Shown piece by piece: positions 1 through 11,401 of a stretch of 64,000 nt of DNA; the stretch's first letter is position 1, and each line of letters opens with the position of its first letter. The position numbers and the translations under genes are program-made. This DNA comes from Prillingera fragicola (taxonomy: Eukaryota; Basidiomycota; Tremellomycetes; Trichosporonales; Trichosporonaceae). The stretch spans positions 1,550,001-1,614,000 of the forward strand of contig BEDY01000001.1 of NCBI GenBank assembly GCA_002335605.1. The letters are read 5' to 3'. Under the pieces are notes generated by a model. It was not told the DNA's origin. It ran no database searches and saw only the letters and a program-made list of their open reading frames with translations.

Positions 1-1
1 T

Positions 2-1113
2 CTTTGCACGTTCAAGCGCGACTTGCCAGTCATTCGCACAAATGATTGTGCCAGTACCGCTGCACTCAGTGGCCCAAGAGGCCCGTTTTCTACAGTTACG
101 GTGAGTGTACGCTCTGCTCCACCTTCGTTGCTGACAGTTAAGTTCTCGCGATCACAACGGGGTGTATGCATTTTCAGGAGGAAGGGATTGGTGCCCGGCT
201 GACAGACAGTGAGGGCACGGTGGTGGCTGCCATTGTCCTTATCGTCCTGGGCTTCATCCTCATTGCCGCCGGAACTCTCTATGCGCTGGCCAGTCGTCAC
301 ACCGGCCTGACACAGTACGAGGGAATCTTCTTTGACACTCGTCTTCTCGGGTCCAGGAGCGACAGCGTGTCCATTGCTTCCAGTAGCTGGCACGGCGTGC
401 CAGACCGAGCCAGCATCTGGGAGTACTCTTTCAAGCCCGCAAAGCCAGCACAGGCTGCTCGACCTACCTCTCCACCACCATACATTGCGTACAACGGTCC
501 TATCGAGCCTCCTCAACTGCCTTACCCTGATGTTGCCCAGCAGGAGCGCCCACTTCCCGACCTCCCTAACGCCCTGGGACTTACATTCGGTCATCGTAGC
601 TCAACTCAAGGCCCCCAATACTCGAATCATCGAAGGCGCATGTCCACCTGCCAGCTCGATGAGATGTCTGCTCGTGTCAACTCTGTTATGAGTGACTTTA
701 GCGCATTGTCCGAAACTTCGACTGGTCGTGGTTCAGCCAAACCCAAGGCGTCATCCCTCGGTGTGACTGCAGTGGCTTTCAACGCCCGGCGCAGCGCCGC
801 TCGTCTTCTTCCACTTGACGATTGCCAGGTCTCTCTGTCCGCCGCTGTGAAAGAGGCTTCACCGAGCGCCAAAGCACCGCCAGCCCTCAGCCGCAGTCGT
901 TCGGCTCGCCTACTCAGCGCCGCACGCAAGTTTGAGTCCAGCCGGAGTGCTTGCAAGGCTGGATCTCGCCTGTCGGAAGCTCCAACCCCTTCGCTGCCGA
1001 CCGTCCCTTCGCTGGTTCGCAGCGCAACGAGCAAATCAGTCAAGACTGTCCGTTTCGCTGGCCGCTCGCCCGCCGCCCCGTATCCTTTCACCGGCCATGG
1101 TCCCCCGCTGTGA
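2..1113 (+). CDS. Partial single-pass membrane protein with long Ser/Pro-rich cytoplasmic tail (3' end of gene)
   Basis: The 5' part lies outside the window. The visible exons are <2-100 and 178-1113; the 77-nt intron has a GTGAGT donor and a TTTTCAG acceptor and keeps phase 0, joining a fragment ending FSTVT to EEGIGARL. The next 60 residues hold one clear transmembrane helix (core VVAAIVLIVLGFILIAAG) followed by about 270 residues rich in Ser, Pro, Ala and Arg, with repeated RSxS-type possible phosphorylation sites. This suggests a type I plasma-membrane or wall-sensor-like protein whose extracellular part is missing here, but no family was recognised. The splice and the stop at 1111-1113 are well supported; the function is not. 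Confidence 0.6.
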
Positions 1114-2110
1114 GCATCAGCTGGGCTATGCTTGTGAGCAATTAGTCGAGTGTACACAGTTAGCTGTACCACATTACTGGCCGTTTCCTGTACATTGTTA
1201 GTATTGCTGCCCCTGGTGGGTAAGCTTTTGACAAGTTGATGCATGCCACCAGAAGTAGCATGTCCGTGGTGGCCAGATGGCCGTGATACACCTCTAGGTT
1301 ATGTGTTGGTGTTTTGCTGATTTGGTTCCGGTAATCCGGAACTATTGTCAAGGCGCTGACGAGTCGTTCCGGCACTGCCACCGGACGAGGAGATTTGCGT
1401 CATGACCGTTCGGCTGCTGGCTCACCCTTGATTCCTATCATGGCTTTCCCCCAGTCTGCGAGCTGCGAGGGGCCAGCGGCCGGGCCAACAGACGGTGATC
1501 GGGAGGCCGTGGAGCACGCAGGGTACTGGGTACAGCGCACGATGCCGTGCCGTGCAGACGTGTCGTCGACCATCGGCCTCGACTCGGTCATCGGCCTGCC
1601 ACGATTAGGATCATTCCAAGGATGTCAGAGTCAGGGAAGCTTCTGGACCACAAATGTATGATTGCAACTAACTCCCCGCACCGCGTTAGAGTATCCACAA
1701 TTCTTCAATTCGCACCTCTCGTTTACATCACACATCTTCTGATCATCATCAAACTACTATTCGAAGTGGACCAAAGAACTTGCCAAGAGCAACCCGCACC
1801 CGTTCTTGAGTCCGCCTATAGATCACGTTGACGCCTGTGGCCAAGTGAGTATCTCCCATTGTGTTGTGGAGGCGTGGGACCACGCCCACCTTTGCCTGCC
1901 TCCGAAATCCCCAGCCAGCAGGCCGTGTTCGCCACCGTGGCGCGTCTCTGGTAGCCTCGCTTCGCACGTCCCCTTCCAACCCATTCAATCTCTTTTCGCC
2001 AAACATTGTCTCTCATTGTCTTTCTCTTCATCACCCGCGTTCGCCACCGAAAGACTAACCACCCTAGTCTTCAGTCACACTCTTTATCGATAATCGATAC
2101 CCTCGCCGCC
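1114..2110. other. Gene-free spacer upstream of the bZIP gene
   Basis: No reading frame here has family resemblance or plausible splice structure. The last 150 bases (about 1960-2110) are pyrimidine-rich and lead into a good start context (gccgccATGG), so the right half is probably promoter and 5' UTR of the bZIP gene. Confidence 0.5.
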
Positions 2111-4133
2111 ATGGCCGAGCCTTACTCTGCCTCGCTTGATGGGATCCTGGAACTTGACCCGGTTCCGGACCTCATCGACTTCCTCAACTTTGATGGCGAC
2201 AGCGCTGCGGAAAGCGTGAGTGGTCAACTCTTTGAATGCCACTGACAATCAGTCGCCCCAGACAATCTCGGACAATCACACCCCCTCCCCAGCGGCCTTT
2301 GCTCTGTCCCCTCCACAGTTCGACCCTTCCGAGTATGTCTCGTACGACTTCGCCGAGGAGGACAAGAAGTTGCCACTTGGGGGTCCTGCCACGATGGGAG
2401 ACCAAGTCGTTGTGAAGCAGGAGCCCATGGACTTTGATGGAACTGTGCAAGAGTCATTTGCTCCCACGGCCCAGCCCGCGGTTCCTGCGCCACAGGCTGC
2501 GCTTCCAATTGCCCAGCAAGCAGCCCTGCAAGAACTCCTGAGCAGCTTCGTCAACTACCAGCAACAGTACGGCCTCAGTCTCAACCCCTCTGGCATTGAC
2601 CCGTCGCTCCTTGCTTTGGGCCCGGAGTCGACACCCACTTCGTCCCTCACCCCAGCCTCTCAAGCGGTAACGGCCATGACGAACACGCCTTCTGCTTGCA
2701 CACTCACCGGCTCTGTTTCCACGCCCGTTCCGTCGATCGAGGTCTCCGACTCGATGGACGAGCCTCTGGTGGCCGTCAGCCCGGGAGAGATCCCTTCGGT
2801 TGGCAGGTCTGTTCGTGCCGACTCGGTATTTAGTGGCTACTCAGGCGAAGGCATTGAGGAGAAGATCGAAAAGCTGGTCCCCCTTTCGTCCATCTTCAGT
2901 GCTGGACGTGGAAAGGGCGGAAAGAAAGGCGGCGGAATGTCGTCGGTTGTGCGTGGCGATGACGAGGATGTCGACGACGATGACAGCTGGCGTCCGTCCC
3001 CCGAAGAGTACAAGAAGCTTAGCAGCAAGGAAAAGCGTCAACTCCGCAACAAGCTGAGTGCACGTGCTTTCCGTACTCGTCGCAAAGACTACATCGGTAC
3101 ACTGGAGGCACACATTAAGGACCGGGACTCTGTTATCGACGATATTCGCGCCGAGTTGTCGACAAGTCGTGCCGAAAACCAGGACCTCCGAAGGGAGCTG
3201 GAGGCTCTCAAGGCAAGCACGATGAATGTTCTCCACCCCGAGACCGCCAACCAGGTTGGCCAGTCGCCTGCAATGCTCAAAGCACTTGCTCAAAGCGATC
3301 TGCCGGCCCCCAAGGCTCCTGCGGCGGCGCCTACCCGTCGTCAGACCCCTCTCACACCAATCAACACTCGCAAGGATGTTTCGCCCTTTGACACCTCGGC
3401 TCGCTTCTGGGGCGGCGGCAACGAGAACATGTTTGGTGGCGGCAGCACCATATGTCACACTCTTCTTACTCCCGAGCTCACTCTTCCCGCGCAGCCGAAT
3501 CTCAACCCTCTTCTCAACTCGTCTGCGGCAAGCCCGGCGCGTAAGCCCATGTCTTTGCGCCAGACTGGAGATCGAGACATTGACTCATCCACTTTTGCCG
3601 AATGGTCCGAGAACACTCCTTACAGCATGCGCTCTATGGACAACTACCGCCTGCAGCTCTGGTCACGCCTCGCACGCGAGGCCGCTGGTGACAAAGCCAG
3701 CATCTCTCCTGATCTTCGCCCAAAGTTCTTCACCGACGCTTCGGAAAATACCACTCTGGCATCAGCGTTCACCGCGGCTGCTGCCGCCACGGAGCACGTG
3801 GCGTCCAGGCTGTCATCGTCGTTCTGGTCGGCCTTCACCGGCCCAACCTCCAGGCTGGACGCAGACAAGCTTGCGGCAGTCGTGACTGGTAAGGCCCGTT
3901 TGGCCGTTGTCGCTTCGGAGAAAACCCCCTTCAAGCTCACTACCCCCGCCCGCGCCGACCAGTCGACAGACGACGGACTGCACGATGCCCTCGCCCACGC
4001 CATGGCTGGCCTCAAAGTTGCCACTGGTTCTTCGCCGAGCGAGAGCCTCCGTGTGCGCGAAAACCCTCTTGGCGCAATGGTGGGCATGCTCAAGCACGCC
4101 GCACAACCAGCGCCAGCGGCGACGCGTGCTTAA
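2111..4133 (+). CDS. bZIP transcription factor
   Basis: Exons 2111-2215 and 2253-4133 (37-nt intron, phase 0) encode 661 residues. ATG 2111 sits in a Kozak-like context and begins MAEPYSASLDG; without exon 1 the larger frame would have no sensible start. An acidic/Ser-Pro-rich activation region covers residues 1-280 and an Asp-rich stretch precedes the DNA-binding region. The basic region RNKLSARAFRTRRKDYI (about residues 299-315) carries the canonical N-x7-R core, and heptad-spaced hydrophobic residues run to about residue 355 as a short leucine zipper. The C-terminal 300 residues are low complexity. The protein should be a nuclear DNA-binding dimer. The sequence does not reveal which regulator it is, since basidiomycetes have many bZIPs of this form. 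Confidence 0.85.
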
Positions 4134-4479
4134 GGGCCGCATCACACCAACCACATCACTCAAACCACATCATTATTTGCACTCGACGTGCCCCCACTTA
4201 TCACCGCTTTTGTACACCCAGTTGTTCCATGTTGTGTCCATAGATGCCAGAAGAGATGCAATATTATCCAACAGTGCAACAGTGTGCATGGCGTTAACCA
4301 GGTCAGTGTCAGTACCTAAGCATATTCCCAAGCGTTCGATGACCGCTCGCAGACATGTTTTCATTCGATTCTTAACTTGAAACCATTCCAATTCAGACTT
4401 TGTAGCCAATACCACCACCAGTCGTGTTGCCGCTGGCGTACGTCCTGCTCGGTCAGCACTGTGTGCAAACATGACATTC
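4134..4479. other. Convergent 3' spacer between bZIP and VRP1
   Basis: This 346-bp tail-to-tail gap separates the bZIP stop from the verprolin stop. No gene or RNA was recognised; it presumably carries both 3' UTRs. Confidence 0.5.
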
Positions 4480-6416
4480 TTACTTGTTGCCACCGTGCCA
4501 GGGCCGAGGAGGCGGGAACATGCCCTTCATCGCAAATGTCCACGGACCCACCACCGCAGGGGGTTCAGCAACCTCTTCATCCTCGTCAGAAACGCCAGTG
4601 TTGAAGCCATTGGCATTGGACGGTACAGCCACCGAGGCAGGTCGCTTGTTGATAGACCCCATTCCAGGACGCGGAGGAGGAGGCGCAAACGACATTGGAC
4701 GCCCACCCGCACCCCGTGCCGGGCTAAGACCGACAGGAGGAGGCGGAGTGGCTCGATGGGGTGGGCTGGGGACGGCAGGGGGCGAAGGGTTGCTGGTGGC
4801 GCGCTGCAGACGTCAGAAAATGAGGATGCTCTCTCATACTCACCGATCGGCCACCGGCAGCCAGCGCACGAGCAGCGGGGCTCATTCCTGTGGGAAGTGG
4901 CGGAGGCCCATCCTCGTCCTCTGGCGGTGACGGAGCCGCATAGCTTGGGGTGGGGGGTGCGCGAGGCGGGAGGGCACGCGGCGCCACGGGAGGTGGGGGC
5001 GGCGTGTGCGCCGGGGTTGGAGATCCAGATGACACTGACCGAGAAGCTGGACGCATGGGGAGTGCTGGGGCCGGCGACTCGGCCTGCGGCCTAGCTGGAG
5101 GAGGCGGCGGCACACCGCGCCCTGAAGCAGCCAAGGTCGGGGTTCGGGATGGCAGTGTGGGCGGCCCACTGGGTCGTGGTGGCGGAGGTGGTGCGCGCTA
5201 ACATGTCAGCATATGCTTATCGTTGCCAACTTACGGGAGGCGCTGAATGGCCGCTTGGTGGAGGTGGGACATGGCGCTGCGAGGTTAGCCAGAATAAGCA
5301 AGCGGTAGATTTACCCCTGGAGCTGCTCCGCCTGGACGACTGGGAAGTGCAGGCGCCCGGTTAGGTAGAGGCGGAGGGGCAGGCGAGCGAGAAGGAGGAG
5401 TTTGACTCGTTGGACGCGGAGGAGGAGGGGGAATCGAGCGTCCTACCCCAGCAGCGGCAGGGGGGGCAGGTGGAGCGCGGGGAGGGGCAGGCGGAGGAAC
5501 AGGTGACGACGCCGCTGGACGGGGAGGAGCGGGAGGAGCCCTAGGGGGTGCCGGAGGAGGCCGGGGTGGGGCAGCAGGTGGCATGCGGTTGGGCACAGCT
5601 GACTGGCCCGGAGGGGTCGGCGGGGCACGAGGAGGAGCTGGTGCGGCCCGGGGAGGTGCCGGAGGTGCCGGAGGTGGTGCCGGAGGCCTGTTGGTGGTCA
5701 GCCACCACTGGGTTAAGGTTACTTACACTCGGCCTGGAGGAGTGGGGATATTGCGGGATGGCACAGAGGGAGCAGGCGGTGGCACTGGTACGTGTCGAGT
5801 TGGAGCGCTTGTTGCAGGAGGCGGCGGTGGGGGTGGCGGCGGCGGCGCAGGTGGGCCTCGGGTAGGAGCGCTTGATGCCGGTGGGGCAGGAGGCGGCCGC
5901 GGCGGAGCCGGTACACCTCGACCAGGCGGCACAGGTGGAGCACGAGAAGGAGATGCTGCAGCAGGGGGAGGAGGAGGCGCGCCTGAGGGCTTTGGTGGTC
6001 CGCGGCCAGGGATGCTGGGCGGCTTTGCAAGACCGGCAGAAGGAGTGTCTTCGATGTTAGCTATCATTCTTCCACGCCATTAGCACTCACGCGCTCCCGG
6101 TCCACCTGTCTTCTTTAGAGTAGGCATTCCTCCCGCAAACAGGCCAGCCAGCTGCTGAGCCGGCCCATCTGAACCTGACACCGGGGCTGCGGCCGAAGGT
6201 CCGCGCCCACCGCCCCCACCACCACCCCCGCCGCCACCTCCTCCTCCACCACCACCGCTTTTAGCTGCACCAGCAACAGCAGGTGCGGAGCGATCATTTG
6301 TCTGGGTCTTCTTCAAACCCTTGCCGGCTAGGATTGTCAGTGGATGTCACGGCAGATTGGTGGGTAGGCCTTGGTAGATATCTACCTTGGATTTGGTTCA
6401 AGAGTGCCGCATTCAT
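4480..6416 (-). CDS. VRP1: Verprolin / WIP-family actin-binding protein
   Basis: Seven exons on the minus strand: 6416-6386, 6327-6091, 6048-5727, 5687-5315, 5276-5235, 5197-4844, 4803-4480 (1683 nt, 560 residues; all phases close). The first splice joins MNAALLNQIQ to AGKGLKKTQTNDRSAP, a textbook WH2 actin-monomer-binding motif with its LKKT core. A run of 17 glycines follows, then about 450 residues dominated by APPPPP and PPAPPR repeats expected to bind profilin and SH3 domains, and a C-terminal segment with SINKRP. In fungi verprolin links WASP/Las17 to actin patches and endocytosis. Exon 3 could also start at 6060 (TAG acceptor) in the same frame. The protein begins almost directly at the WH2 motif, without the usual N-terminal proline stretch, so an upstream exon may be missing. 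Confidence 0.85.
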
Positions 6417-6788
6417 GGCGACAATGGTGTTTGCTTGCACTAAAGATCGTCAATGGCTTAACAGTATCCTCAAGAGCAGGTTGTCGAGTGAGGTTCCGGG
6501 CTGCCTGAAGTGTTTGCTAGCCAAGAACGATGTCGATAATGTGATGGGAATGGATCGACGATGAGTGAAATGACATCCCGTCACTGAGTACCTGCCACCG
6601 TCGTCACCGCATCGCATTGCACTGGTGGGTATGGCCACGTGGTCTCGGAAGCAAAATCGCCCACTCATCCTGAAGCCACCAGCCCAGAGTCTGACGAGTA
6701 ATGTTGCGCTTGACATGAACCATGCATGACTAACGTAGAATCTTAAGCATGAGACTCGTAAACCACATATTAACCTCTGGCCCACGGG
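6417..6788. other. Spacer between VRP1 start and SEY1 stop
   Basis: A 372-bp gap between two minus-strand genes. It should contain the VRP1 promoter and the SEY1 3' UTR. No proline-coding stretch that could be a missing verprolin first exon was seen. Confidence 0.45.
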
Positions 6789-9523
6789 CTACTTCTCATC
6801 CAGCGTCATCTCCGACAGCAGATCGCCGCGTCGGCGAGCACTATCGGCGGCGCTGAGGTCACTTCTGCCCGACAAGGCTGGGACAGGGGCAGCCAAACGT
6901 GCTGAGGGGCGGGCCTGGGGAGCTGGTTCGGCAAACGCCTCGCGCAGTTTGTCCGTAGCAATGCGACGCACTTCGGTGAACACGGTTCGCGAAACCTGCA
7001 GGATTGGGCCCGCAAGACCAAGCTGCAGGACAATGTAACTTGCGAAGTCAGCGACCCTTCACCGTCAGATAATACAGCACTTACGCGGAAGCGGCGGCCA
7101 CCAACAGCATGGCAAAGTACAAAGGGTTGAACAAAACGGCCATCGCCTCGTTCCATCCGAGCACGACAAGGGCACCGTAGACCCACACCGGAATCTGCGC
7201 AACAGACGAGACCATGGATCGCTTGGCCTCGACAAACGAAGCATCGGCCTCACGCTTAAAGCGCTTCTCCAGTGAGTTCAATCGCGTGGTGCTCACGAGG
7301 ACCAGGGCAGTATCGGGGTCAAATGCCTCGACATCGATATCGGGGTCCATTGAGTCCGGCGAGGGGAGAGAAGGCAGCAGGTCGTCATCCGTGGGGGCGA
7401 TTTTGGCATACAGTGGCAGCAACGAAAGAGTGTCATCGCGAGCCTTGGTGAATGCTCCATCCAGATCATCCTCGGGCTTCCAGACACGGGGAACACCAGC
7501 GTCATCGTAGCGGAACCGCTCCTCAAAGCTGCCTCTCAACGTCGATAAGACGACCGTGTCGGCAGTTTGTTCCTCTAGCTTCTTTCGCAACGTCACCCAC
7601 GAGCGGGCGCGCAGAGTCGACAAGGCGGTAGTATTCTCGTCTTCCGTGCAGTTGTAACTCTTGGCTTTGGCTAGGTAGGACCTCTCCGCGGAGGTAGAGA
7701 CGTCGCGGTAGGTTAACAGAACGGTGTCCCACATCTTGGTCGAAGGCTTGCTCAGCGCGATTTCTACAGGCTCAAGTAATTGACGCTTGACCGTGCGCTC
7801 GACCGTGTTGACCATCTTCTTCGTCTCATCGGCACGCGAACGATCCGCGATCGTCTTCAGGTCTTCATCCAGGAGATCCAGCTCGTGCTGATACTCCCAG
7901 TCGGTCTCTCCAATTGTCACCTCTGGGACAGTTAGATTTACACTTTTGCGTTGCGCACCTTTTGCAGTTGCAAGGAAGTTTTGTCGAGCTTCCTGGGTGC
8001 AGCGGTTGACCACCTCGGCAAAGTCATAAGTCGGAGCTTTGAGGGAAGTCGCAATGTCGGTGACAAACTTGGCCGTGGCTACCTTGTGGGCATTCTTCAG
8101 CTGTCCGAGGTAAAGAGGCGAGATCGCAGAATGAAGATTTGTGAGGAGATCTTGCCGTTTGCGCTGATAGACACCGGAGTGGTAACGAGAAGCCGCAGTA
8201 TCAAACCCGGCTAAAGGCGTTAGGGCTACTTAAGAACGAAACGCTTACTAATGGCGGTCTGCAACCAACTGGTCATCAAGCCGCCCAAACCTGCCACGAT
8301 AGAGCCGGCCTCAATGGGTTTGCGGAAGGCCTTTGCACTCGCGATGAACAGGTCGGTGACACCTGCGGCAATCTCGTCACAGCGGAACTGTGCAAGAAGT
8401 TCCTGTTGTGTAGGCAAGTCAAGGTCCTTATTCGTCATGACCTGCTCCCAGATACCCTCCATGTAGAACCCAACGCCATCGGCGGGAATGCGCTTGTGAT
8501 ATGCCGGTTGAAAGACATAGTCGGGGCGGGAGCGGTCGGTAAACCTCTCACGGAGCTCGATGACAGCCTCCTCGAATTTTTCGGGTAGAAGAATCTTGTG
8601 TGGGAGTGCTGCAAAAGCAAGATCAAAGTAGGTCGTAAGAGTGGTGTCCACAAGATGAGGTGGCTGTTGGGTTTAGCGCAACTATTCACGCTGAAGGGCT
8701 CACCTTGGACAGCGTTGCCCAAATCTTCTCCATATCTTGCGTAAGAGTAGTTGTGAGATTGTGGATGTTGCCGCCGACATGGTCGCGAATCACGAAGAGA
8801 ATCAAAGTCTTCTCACGCGTTTGAGATTTAGAGGCTTCCCCATCGCCTCCAAAAAGGCCGAGGTTCACTTCGAACACAGTCTTCAGAAGGCCCATGTTTG
8901 CGCCTTGGTACAGGCCGATCTGGTGTTCCCTGTCCGATTAGACCGGCGCATGGCATGGATCAAGTTGACTCACCACAGGTTCACAATAAGAACTTCGGTG
9001 CTGGCTAAGGAGAAGAGTGCACTCTTACGCTCAAAGTCTTGGTCCTCGCCTCGCTCGCGGCCATCGGTCCCTTCAACGTCCATGACGAGGGTGGACCCAT
9101 AGGCCGACGGGCACATCCAGATACCTTTGGTAGTTTGCTGGCGCTTGGCTTCATCCATGACATCAAATGATGTGCCAAACAATCGATTCAGAAGCGTCGA
9201 TTTACCGGTGGACTGGGAACCGAATACGCTCACGACATTATAGTCGAAACCTTTGTTGAGCATGCCCCACTTGTCGAGAGACGACGACAAGCCCTTCCTG
9301 TAGGTCAGACAAGGCTACTCTACTAGTGCACTCACGTAAATTCCTGCAGCTCATTTACAATCTGCAGCCGTCCTTCGCCGATATTGTTCATCGGCTGGCT
9401 TGCCATCGGCGCGAGCACCGACTCGGAGAGCACATTGGGGGTAGGCTGGTTGCTGGAAGCTCCAGCGGCTGCTGACTGGCCGTCTAAGAGACTCGGGGAC
9501 ACAAGTTCCGCCTCCCCGCTCAT
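6789..9523 (-). CDS. SEY1: SEY1/atlastin-like dynamin GTPase for ER membrane fusion
   Basis: Six exons: 9523-9336, 9297-8974, 8929-8704, 8663-8249, 8210-7085, 7038-6789 (2529 nt, 842 residues, the usual length). The GTPase domain has the P-loop GSQSTGKST (residues 89-97), switch [13 protein letters not shown] and the guanine motif region [11 protein letters not shown] long helical middle domain follows, then two closely spaced hydrophobic segments (about residues 722-777, around [12 protein letters not shown] and [13 protein letters not shown]) forming the ER membrane hairpin, and a short charged cytosolic tail. The family (RHD3/Sey1) tethers and fuses ER tubules after GTP-dependent dimerisation. 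Every intron uses GTGAGT/GTAAG-type donors and the frame closes. Confidence 0.95.
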
Positions 9524-10327
9524 ATTGCAAGGAATCAGACGACAGGGGTGAACAAGAGTAGGACAAGTGGAAAGCTATGTTGACGACTGATTCAACGTGG
9601 ATCCAAGGAGTGGACGTCACACCTATCAAAAGAAGGGGGTGAAATAGATTTTCCACGTGGCACAATCGGGAAGCTGCAAGTTGTGACGTCGCATGGTATG
9701 TGGTAGTCGAACCGCCAGCGGCCGCCAGGCCCGGTTCTGCGAAGTCTATTGTTCTGTGCAACCGGGTGTGTCCGAGCCAACGAGACCTGAGTGCTCCGCA
9801 TAAGCCATGGCGCACAGTATCTGACAGAGGAGTCAGTCTCTTCACCCCTCAGGTGCCTCGCAAAGTCATGGCTCGTAGGCTGCTCGTCCGTCTTTGAGCT
9901 CGTACAGCAATCCAGTCCAAATGGGTTAAGGGCTGTCTCCGCCATCGTGACTCGATGTACCGCACAGAGTACCCACAATCTCCTCTCAGTGATCACTCTC
10001 AGCGATCACGGTTTGCTTGTTCCTCGGTTTCGGATAACTTGTGGGATATGCTTAGGATAGCAGCAATCAGGATAAAAGCAAGTGTCGCGCTCTCAACATT
10101 CAAGCGCGTACCGTTTCGTCTGCACGCCAACCCTTTGCAGATTCTTGGTCCAAATTGTAGCAAAACCGTCCCCGAAGCGCTGTCATGCTCCGTTCATGCG
10201 CAGACGGCGCGCCATCATCCTCCTGTTTCCCTCCCTTCTCCCAACCTTTGCCTGTCCCAGTCATGACTGCTGCCAGATGATATTCATTCCGACGCTAATT
10301 GCGTTTTCACAGTCCCATGACTGATTT
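9524..10327. other. Gene-free spacer
   Basis: An 804-bp gap between the SEY1 start and the COX4 stop, both on the minus strand. Short open frames exist on both strands but none has family resemblance, and no tRNA box pair was seen. It presumably holds the SEY1 promoter. Confidence 0.45.
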
Positions 10328-11056
10328 CTAGTGGTGGTGAGCGAGAGTACTGTGGGGCTCGAACTTGAGGTTGTAGACTGGGTCATTGTCAGCGCACGTT
10401 ACATTTGATGCACGCACCGGAGCCGCACTCGGGGCAGCGGTGGTTCTTAAGCTCAGTGTTGAGTGCGAGCCAGACAGTGTCGTGCGAGTCGGCGGGGAAG
10501 CCGGTGCAGCCAACGTGACGCTCGGGGTACTGGGCACCTGTCAGCAATGCAATGGGGTGCGTGGAATGAAATGACGGACGTAAGAGAAGACCTCAATGGG
10601 CTGCTCGAGAGTGCCGAGGCGGTCGGCCTCGAGGGGCTGCATGTCGAAGACATCGACGCCCTCGACCTTGCCCATAAGCTCGAAGCGCTCGATACCAGTA
10701 GCCTGCTCCTTGCTGTGAATCGTGTCAGTATGAAACACGATGACTCCGGCCCTCTCCGACAGCATTCATGTTCGCCATTGTTGGTCTGATCGCACTAGAC
10801 CGACAACGGACCGACAACGGCTAGCTGTCTAGACGCCAGAATGCGAGGGCATGCTTCAGAGCTGTACGCACTCGGTAGGGACCTCGCCGGCCTTGGCACC
10901 GTCGCCGAGGAGGGTAGGAGGAGCCGGACCATCGGCGCGGAGCTGCGAGGCCGAGAAGGCACGGGAAAGGTTGAGCTTGGCGCCGGCGGGGCGGGCGGCC
11001 ATGACGGGGCGAACAGCAGCCGAAGCGGCGCGGAGCGAGCGAAGGAGGGCGACCAT
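10328..11056 (-). CDS. COX4: Cytochrome c oxidase zinc-binding subunit (yeast Cox4, mammalian COX5B)
   Basis: Four exons: 11056-10872, 10712-10580, 10529-10418, 10377-10328 (480 nt, 159 residues). The N-terminal 40 residues are Arg/Ala/Ser-rich with no acids, a typical matrix presequence. The body matches the family: VPTD, GIERFELMGKVEGVDVFD, HVGCTGFPADSH and HRCPECGSVYNLKF. The zinc ligands are all present with yeast spacing (C114, H122, C138, C141). The protein ends in a His tract, as yeast Cox4 does. The spacing of conserved blocks decided the splice sites: intron 1 is unusually long (159 nt), intron 2 has a weak donor (GTCCGT) and intron 3 uses GTGCGT. It is a nuclear-encoded structural subunit of complex IV. 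Confidence 0.93.
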
Positions 11057-11401
11057 GGTGGTTAGAGAGTGGTGAGGACGGGGCAGAGTCGGTACAGTCA
11101 GGAGAAAGGCCGAATTGATGATTGGCGGTACACTGCGCCGTCGTAATGCCTCGGAGGAGGTGATAATGCCGCGGAAATTGACGTGTGGCGTCGATAGTCG
11201 CGTGTGCTTTCAGTACGCGTCCCAATTCATGTCCACTGATTGTACTCATTTACCTCACCTTGCGAGCCATGCTTGACGACTAGAGCAGGAGACAATGTTG
11301 GACTGAGCATTGTCCTTCAACTGTCAGCAGTGTGAATCACAGTCCTCCTAGCCTCTAGACCTTTACTACACCCAAGACACTCCATCTCCTGAGCCACCAC
11401 A
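11057..11401. promoter_or_regulatory. Divergent promoter region of COX4 and the 11402 gene
   Basis: 345 bp separate two start codons facing away from each other, so both promoters and 5' UTRs must lie here. No specific factor site is claimed. Confidence 0.5.

Noticed and set aside
4471..6083. Plus-strand Gly-rich open frames over the verprolin gene
   Set aside because: They are reverse complements of the polyproline codons of VRP1 (CCN/NGG), and the minus strand gives a consistent seven-exon verprolin.
9592..10266. Open frames between SEY1 and COX4
   Set aside because: Short, overlapping on both strands, with no family resemblance; better explained as non-coding promoter sequence.
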